The notes below the pieces were generated by a model that had not been told where the DNA came from, did not search any database, and saw only the letters and a list, made by a program, of their open reading frames with translations. Position numbers and translations under genes: made by a program. Shown here piece by piece: positions 59,577-64,000 of a DNA stretch of 64,000 bases. The stretch spans positions 62,001 to 126,000 of the forward strand of contig DAIRVG010000001.1 of NCBI GenBank assembly GCA_036802945.1, read 5' to 3'. Positions within the stretch are counted from its first letter, which is position 1. Each line of letters opens with the position of its first letter. Origin of the DNA: Gp6-AA40 sp036802945. GTDB lineage: Bacteria; Acidobacteriota; Vicinamibacteria; Vicinamibacterales; UBA2999.

Positions 59577-60023
59577 GTGATTCTCGAGTTCGAGCAGCTG
59601 AAGAACTACCGCAAGACAGTCGCAATGGTGGACGGCGCGTTCGATCCGCTGCACCGGGGGCACATCGAGTATTTTCGCGCCGCTGCCGGGCAACTCGACG
59701 TGCCGCTGCTCTGCAACGTCGCCTCCGATCGCTACGTGCGGACCAAGCATCCACCGCTGCTTCCCGAGGACCATCGAGCGGCGGTGGTCGACGCCATCCG
59801 GTTCATCAGCTACACGCACATCAACCAGTTCGACACCGAGACGATCCTGCGCGAGCTGCAGCCGAAGTACTACGTCAAGGGTCGGGACTGGGAAGGACGC
59901 CTTCCACCCGACCAGCAGCGCATCTGCGCCGAGCACGGCATCCAGGTCGTCTACCTCGATACCGTCATCGATTCCTCGAGTCGAATTCTCAAGAACTACA
60001 CGGAGCAGCAGATCCAGCGATGA
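59577..60023 (+). CDS. RfaE/TagD-like nucleotidyltransferase
   Basis: The GTG at 59577 gives 148 residues starting VILEFEQLKNYRK. The cytidylyltransferase motif HxGH is in DPLHRGHIEYF (about 25), and VKGRDWEG plus the ISSSR-like SSSRILKNY end block are present. Such enzymes load a sugar or polyol phosphate onto ADP or CDP, as in ADP-heptose or CDP-glycerol synthesis. The SCB family has CDP-glycerol transferase-like features, so a CDP- or ADP-activated donor would fit, but this is inference. The following methyltransferase overlaps its stop. Confidence 0.87.
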   Translation: MILEFEQLKNYRKTVAMVDGAFDPLHRGHIEYFRAAAGQLDVPLLCNVASDRYVRTKHPPLLPEDHRAAVVDAIRFISYTHINQFDTETILRELQPKYYVKGRDWEGRLPPDQQRICAEHGIQVVYLDTVIDSSSRILKNYTEQQIQR

Positions 60024-60685
60024 ACATCACCGAGTTCGAACAGCGCGTCATCGATCAGAGACCGGTCGCATCTGGCCACTATGATTCCGAGTACTTCACC
60101 GGCGACTGGCGCGCCGAGGGGAACAATTACAACCTCGAAACACGCCGGCAAATTGAGGCGAGAAACCCATTCCTGATCAGGGACGTCTTCCAGCCGAAAA
60201 AAGCGCTGGACCTCGGATGCGGTCCCGGCGCGTTGATGCACCTCCTATGGGAGCTCGGCGTCGACGTCGAAGGGATCGACTTCGCCGAGAGCAGCAGGCA
60301 GCTTGCGACGCCGGAGGTCCGCGATCGCATCACCGTCGGCTACGTTGGAGACCCGACGGTGAAGCCCGCCAACAGCTACGACCTGGTCATCTGCCGCGAG
60401 GTGCTCGAGCACCTCACTGTGCTGCAGGTGAAGCAGACCGTCGCCAACATGGCGCGGATGACATCGAAGTTCATCTACGTGACGACGCGCTTTCATCCGA
60501 GCCCGGATGGCCTCCTCGACTTCACCACGCAGTTCGACGTCGATCCATCGCACATCACACTGCTGAACAAGGACATGCTCCGCCTGATGTTCGTGCTCGA
60601 GGGCTGCCGCTCGCGCCCGGACCTCGAGGGACGGATGGACTGGGGAAACAAGGGGCGCGTGCTCGTGCTCGAGAAGCTGTCGTAG
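60020..60685 (+). CDS. Class I SAM-dependent methyltransferase
   Basis: ATG 60020 overlaps the nucleotidyltransferase stop by 4 bases (ATGA). 221 residues. KALDLGCGPGALMHLLWEL near 64 binds SAM, and YDLVICREVLEHL near 125 holds the post-II acidic motif. It lacks the CxxC zinc module of the other methyltransferases in the window and has a clean Rossmann core. It is likely to methylate the product of the previous enzyme or the glycan. Confidence 0.86.
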   Translation: MNITEFEQRVIDQRPVASGHYDSEYFTGDWRAEGNNYNLETRRQIEARNPFLIRDVFQPKKALDLGCGPGALMHLLWELGVDVEGIDFAESSRQLATPEVRDRITVGYVGDPTVKPANSYDLVICREVLEHLTVLQVKQTVANMARMTSKFIYVTTRFHPSPDGLLDFTTQFDVDPSHITLLNKDMLRLMFVLEGCRSRPDLEGRMDWGNKGRVLVLEKLS

Positions 60686-60687
60686 AC

Positions 60688-63414
60688 ATGACCGCGGACG
60701 AGCCTGACTCGGCACGTCGTCTCGCCATCAATGTCGCGCTCGGGATCGCGGCGGTGATGGTCTGGACGCTTCTGTCGCTCGTCACGGGCCGCATCAACGT
60801 CCACGACGGCCTCGGCTTCGACGGCGGCGAGTTCTCGTCGATGATCCGGGGCTTCACGCTCAAGGGCGGTGACCAGGCCACGCGCGTGTCTCCGTTGTTC
60901 CCCGCGCTTGCGTGGCTTCCGTACGCGCTCACCGGGGACGTCATTCGCAGTCTTGCCGTCGTCAACGGCCTGTCGATCGCCGTGCTCGTGTTCGCCGCGT
61001 GTGTGCTCATGGACGGCCGGCGCAGCGAGACACCGTGGAAGGTCTTTGTCGCGTTGAATCTCACTCTGGCGATCGCGTTCAGCAAGGTGGCGGCGTTCGT
61101 ACCGGGAAGCGCCGAGCTGTGTGCCATGGCGGCGCTGACGCTGGCGGTCGCCGCGTGTTCGGCTTCGCGGCCTCTTGTGACGGCCGGGACGCACGTTGCC
61201 GCGGTGATGGCGCTGCCGATTGGCCTGGTGGCCCCCCTCTACGGCGTCGTGCGGGCGACGCGACTGCGCGTGTCCGCGGCACGTACGGCGGTCATGTTCG
61301 CCCCGGCGGTTCTGATGTGGGTGTTCGTGCAATGGTGGGCGCGAGGAGGTGTCGCAGGTGCAGTCGAGGATTTCACGCCGCACGACCTGTTCGGCTCGAC
61401 CGGCGTGTGGCTTCAGCCGCTGTTCCTCGCGATCGCCGCGTATTTCCTTGCGACGTCGGCCGGTGGGCTGAGCATCGTCGCCCTCGCGCAGCGGCACGCG
61501 TGGGGGCAGTTGGCGCGCCACTCGCCGGAGGCGATTGTTCTCCTCTGCGGCGTGCTGGCGTATGCGTTCGTCGCTGCTCCCGCCGCGCCCCTGGTCTTCG
61601 GGTTTCTGGCCCCGGTCTGGACTCTGCTCTGCGCCGAGTGGAGCCGCACGATCGATGTCCGCGCGCGATGGCAATGGTTCGCTGCCGGAGCGCTGTTGCT
61701 GCTGATCACCCAGCGTCCGCTCGCTCACATGGACCTGATGTCGTACTTCGTCGATTGGCATCCATACGACGTCTACCGTGGAAGCGCACCGGTGCAGTAC
61801 GGGCAGCTGTGGGAGCATTGGATCCCCCGCTTCCTCGTCACGGCGGTCGCGGTCTGGATGATGTCGCTCGCGGCACGTTCGCGGGGGGCATTCGTCTCAG
61901 GCACTGCGCCCCCTGATGATGTGTTGCCGGGGCCCGCATCGCCGGAAGCGCCGCATCGTCAGGCCCGGACCGCGCGTACGTTCGCGTTGACGATCGCTCG
62001 CCGATGGATCACCCCCGTCGCGTACGTGTATGCCGTGCTGGTTGCTGCGGCCGCCGCGTACTTCCTGTTTGGCTTGCCGATCCAGCTTTCCGACAGCTTC
62101 GGGAATCTCCTCGCAATTCAGTCAGACTCCGTGTGGGAGGTGTTCAAGCGACAGCTCAGTCAGAGTGCTTACCTCCGGCCCCTGCTCCACGTCCAGCTGA
62201 AGATCGTTTACGAGCTCGCCGCGGGCAACTATTTCGGCTGGTTCAGAGGCCTGCAGGCCTTGCAGGTACTCGCTGCAGCTCTATTGACGGTCCGGCTGTT
62301 GCGGCCGCGCCGCGCGTCAGACCTGATGGTCGTCCCGTGCTGTCTCGCAATGGTGCTCGGTCTTCACACGTTTGCCGGCGCTATCCGCGAGGCGTTTCCC
62401 ATCAACACTTTTCTGACGCTCGTGCTGTGCTGCCTGGCCGCCGCCAACCTGGCGCAGACACGAGGGGGCTGGCTCGTCGAGGCGACCGCGGGAATGCTTC
62501 TGGCCTTTTCCCTCCTCACTCTTGAAACGGGGGTGCTGGTCTGGGTGATCTTCGTCGCCGCATATCTGGCTGGATACAAGGGCGTATCGCGGCGGGGCCT
62601 TCTCGTCACGACCGCGGTTCTTGCCGCCTATTTCGTTCTGCGCGTGACTTTCCTGCACGTCGGCGCGCCAGCATTCGACGAGCGGTCGAGCGGATTCGGC
62701 TTTGCAGTCCTCGAGCCGTCGGAGCTCGTCGCACGCTTCAGCGGCAACCCGCTGCCTCTGTACCTCTATAACTACGCGTCCGCCGTTCTGACGGTCCTGT
62801 TCGCCGAACCCAGAGGCGGCGTCTGGCAGTTCGTTTCGGGTATCTCGCAGGGTTCGTTGCAGACGTGGAGCGTCGTCAATGTCCTCACTTCCACGCTGAC
62901 CACCGCCGCGCTCGGCTGGTACGTGGCAGGTCGGGCGCGTGACTGGCTGCGCGGCAGCATTGCCGACGACGATCGACCCGTGCTGCTGTTCCTCGCGATA
63001 CTGCCCGCGAATGCGCTCCTGTGCGTCGTGTATGTCAAGGACGTTGTCATGAGCCCTGCGGGCGTGTTCTACGCATTGGCCGCGGCTGTCGCCTTGCGGG
63101 AGTGTGTCCAGAGAGCCACGCGAATGATGCCAGCACGGACGTCGATCTGGACCGTGGCCATGCTCGCAGTCATCTCGGCCGGATGGGGATGGAGGCTGCT
63201 TGGGATTCACTACAGCCTTCGCGCGGCGGCAGCGGATGTGCGCGCGGAATGGGCGTTCGAAGACGAATGGGAAGCCGCGAGTCACACCAGGATTAACACT
63301 CCGGAAGGGGTCTCGCTGAAGCAAACGCTGCTCGATGACGCCCTCTGGAGACGGCCGGCGCCGCCCCGGCTCGGCTTGCGGTGGCCGGAACACGCGTTCG
63401 ATAAAACGCAATAG
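60688..63414 (+). CDS. Large multi-pass membrane protein with two membrane halves
   Basis: ATG 60688 gives 908 residues. An in-frame upstream frame back to 60217 is a shadow of the methyltransferase. A first set of hydrophobic segments covers residues about 10-400, then a soluble spacer of roughly 35 residues, and a second set from about 440 to 870 (RRWITPVAYVYAVLVAAAA). The N-terminal DGLGFDGGEFSSMIRGF carries the acidic Asp/Glu loop seen in GT-C-type sugar transferases. The two halves look like two fused membrane proteins. Role in lipid-linked sugar transfer is possible. Confidence 0.7.
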   Translation: MTADEPDSARRLAINVALGIAAVMVWTLLSLVTGRINVHDGLGFDGGEFSSMIRGFTLKGGDQATRVSPLFPALAWLPYALTGDVIRSLAVVNGLSIAVLVFAACVLMDGRRSETPWKVFVALNLTLAIAFSKVAAFVPGSAELCAMAALTLAVAACSASRPLVTAGTHVAAVMALPIGLVAPLYGVVRATRLRVSAARTAVMFAPAVLMWVFVQWWARGGVAGAVEDFTPHDLFGSTGVWLQPLFLAIAAYFLATSAGGLSIVALAQRHAWGQLARHSPEAIVLLCGVLAYAFVAAPAAPLVFGFLAPVWTLLCAEWSRTIDVRARWQWFAAGALLLLITQRPLAHMDLMSYFVDWHPYDVYRGSAPVQYGQLWEHWIPRFLVTAVAVWMMSLAARSRGAFVSGTAPPDDVLPGPASPEAPHRQARTARTFALTIARRWITPVAYVYAVLVAAAAAYFLFGLPIQLSDSFGNLLAIQSDSVWEVFKRQLSQSAYLRPLLHVQLKIVYELAAGNYFGWFRGLQALQVLAAALLTVRLLRPRRASDLMVVPCCLAMVLGLHTFAGAIREAFPINTFLTLVLCCLAAANLAQTRGGWLVEATAGMLLAFSLLTLETGVLVWVIFVAAYLAGYKGVSRRGLLVTTAVLAAYFVLRVTFLHVGAPAFDERSSGFGFAVLEPSELVARFSGNPLPLYLYNYASAVLTVLFAEPRGGVWQFVSGISQGSLQTWSVVNVLTSTLTTAALGWYVAGRARDWLRGSIADDDRPVLLFLAILPANALLCVVYVKDVVMSPAGVFYALAAAVALRECVQRATRMMPARTSIWTVAMLAVISAGWGWRLLGIHYSLRAAAADVRAEWAFEDEWEAASHTRINTPEGVSLKQTLLDDALWRRPAPPRLGLRWPEHAFDKTQ

Positions 63415-63419
63415 GCCTC

Positions 63420-63953
63420 ATGCCCCTGGCCTCGGTAGTCGTCGCCTCGACAGGAGCCGATCGTGAAGATCGAGTCGCGCTCATTCCGGCTGTGGCACTT
63501 GCTGTTCCAGTGGTTTTGGCTTTCCTCGTCCTTGGTGCATTCGTGATCGCGGAGGCTGCCGGAGCGCGACCCTTTGCGGTGGCACCGGATGCGAACGTCG
63601 CGGAAGCGACGGCATTCGGGGACGCCGGGCAGGCGCTGGCGTTTATCGCTTCAGGACAGGATCCGAATCACCGCTGGACGGTGCGGCAGGACCTGGTGGA
63701 TTCGCGCGGCGCATTGAACCTGACGGCCATACAGGCGGCGATCCTGGCGCGGCGCCCTGAACTCGTCGAACTCCTGCTGCGCCACGGTGCTCGCGCGGAC
63801 GATCCGGAAGGGCTGGCGTGTCTCGCGCAGGCTGTCGGCAAGGGCGCCGAGCTACTCCCGTCCGTCTTCGGCGCAACGAACACCGACTACTATCACGGAC
63901 CGCCGATCGGCGGCAGGGAGGCGCTCGCGCAGTGTGGCTTTCCGTTTGACTGA
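63420..63953 (+). CDS. Membrane-anchored ankyrin-repeat-like protein
   Basis: 177 residues. A hydrophobic segment at about 24-46 (ALAVPVVLAFLVLGAFVIAEA) could anchor the protein or be a signal, and the remainder is an ankyrin-like stretch: LTAIQAAILARRPELVELLLRHGARAD near residues 100-125 matches one clear repeat with degenerate repeats around it. The gene lies 6 bases after the membrane protein, so it is probably co-transcribed. It likely mediates protein-protein contact. The first residue choice (ATG 63420) is the only plausible start. Confidence 0.7.
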   Translation: MPLASVVVASTGADREDRVALIPAVALAVPVVLAFLVLGAFVIAEAAGARPFAVAPDANVAEATAFGDAGQALAFIASGQDPNHRWTVRQDLVDSRGALNLTAIQAAILARRPELVELLLRHGARADDPEGLACLAQAVGKGAELLPSVFGATNTDYYHGPPIGGREALAQCGFPFD

Positions 63954-64000
63954 GGACCGCGTGGCTGACCAACGGGGACACGCTGGGGCCGATGTTGATG

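Noticed and set aside
63961..64000. A possible GTG start at 63961 with an open frame to the window end
   Set aside because: Only 40 bases remain, with no ribosome-binding-site or homology evidence. It could be the start of the next gene but cannot be supported.
1..64000. CRISPR arrays, tRNA/rRNA genes, phage genes and transposases
   Set aside because: No regular spacer array, no cloverleaf or rRNA-like stretch and no transposase motif were seen. The repeats found are short dispersed or simple repeats.

Overview
The window is a high-GC, almost entirely plus-strand block of about 49 protein genes. Nearly all belong to the building, decorating and exporting of a surface polysaccharide. Most neighbours overlap at ATGA, GTGA or TTGA junctions, or are a few bases apart, which implies long operons. 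No rRNA, tRNA, CRISPR array, phage gene or insertion sequence was seen, and no gene-free stretch exceeds about 240 bases. The GC content, many GTG/TTG starts, HTTM-like membrane proteins and expanded surface-carbohydrate families suggest a soil-type bacterium such as an Acidobacteriota (Vicinamibacteria-like) member. That placement is inference, because no phylogenetic marker is present.

Region by region. 1-12.5 kb: a truncated membrane protein, a carbamoyltransferase/polysaccharide-deacetylase fusion, a DegT sugar aminotransferase, a radical SAM/SPASM protein, a GNAT acetyltransferase, a DCC thiol-disulfide protein paired with an HTTM-like membrane protein, and a glutamine-dependent asparagine synthase. 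12.5-21.6 kb: methyltransferase, two GT2 glycosyltransferases, hexapeptide acyltransferase, two SDR nucleotide-sugar enzymes, a formyltransferase-like protein, a large membrane protein and WbqC. 21.6-26.1 kb: a Wzt-type ATPase with a C-terminal cargo domain, two different Wzm-type permeases, and a second HTTM-like protein.

26.1-51.1 kb: the most unusual part. It holds seven paralogues of the surface carbohydrate biosynthesis family (called SCB here), one of them the only minus-strand gene. They are interleaved with two 2-oxoglutarate-oxygenase-like proteins, a winged-helix regulator with an operator-like palindrome upstream, an APS kinase and sulfotransferase (sulfation), GT2 enzymes, and a first NeuC/NeuA pair. 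51.1-58.4 kb: NeuB plus a second NeuC and NeuA (nonulosonic acid synthesis), flanked by members of a second repeated family (called GPW here, after its first motif). Five GPW domains occur in the window and one is fused to an SCB protein. 58.4-64 kb: an epimerase with a CxxC insertion, a RfaE-like nucleotidyltransferase, a methyltransferase, a 908-residue membrane protein and a small ankyrin-repeat protein.

Together the genes suggest an ABC-transporter-exported glycan containing sialic- or legionaminic-type acids, heavily decorated by sulfation, methylation, acylation, possible formylation, carbamoylation and amidation. The SCB and GPW families are the best candidates for undescribed biology. 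Their functions here are inferred only from motifs and neighbours.
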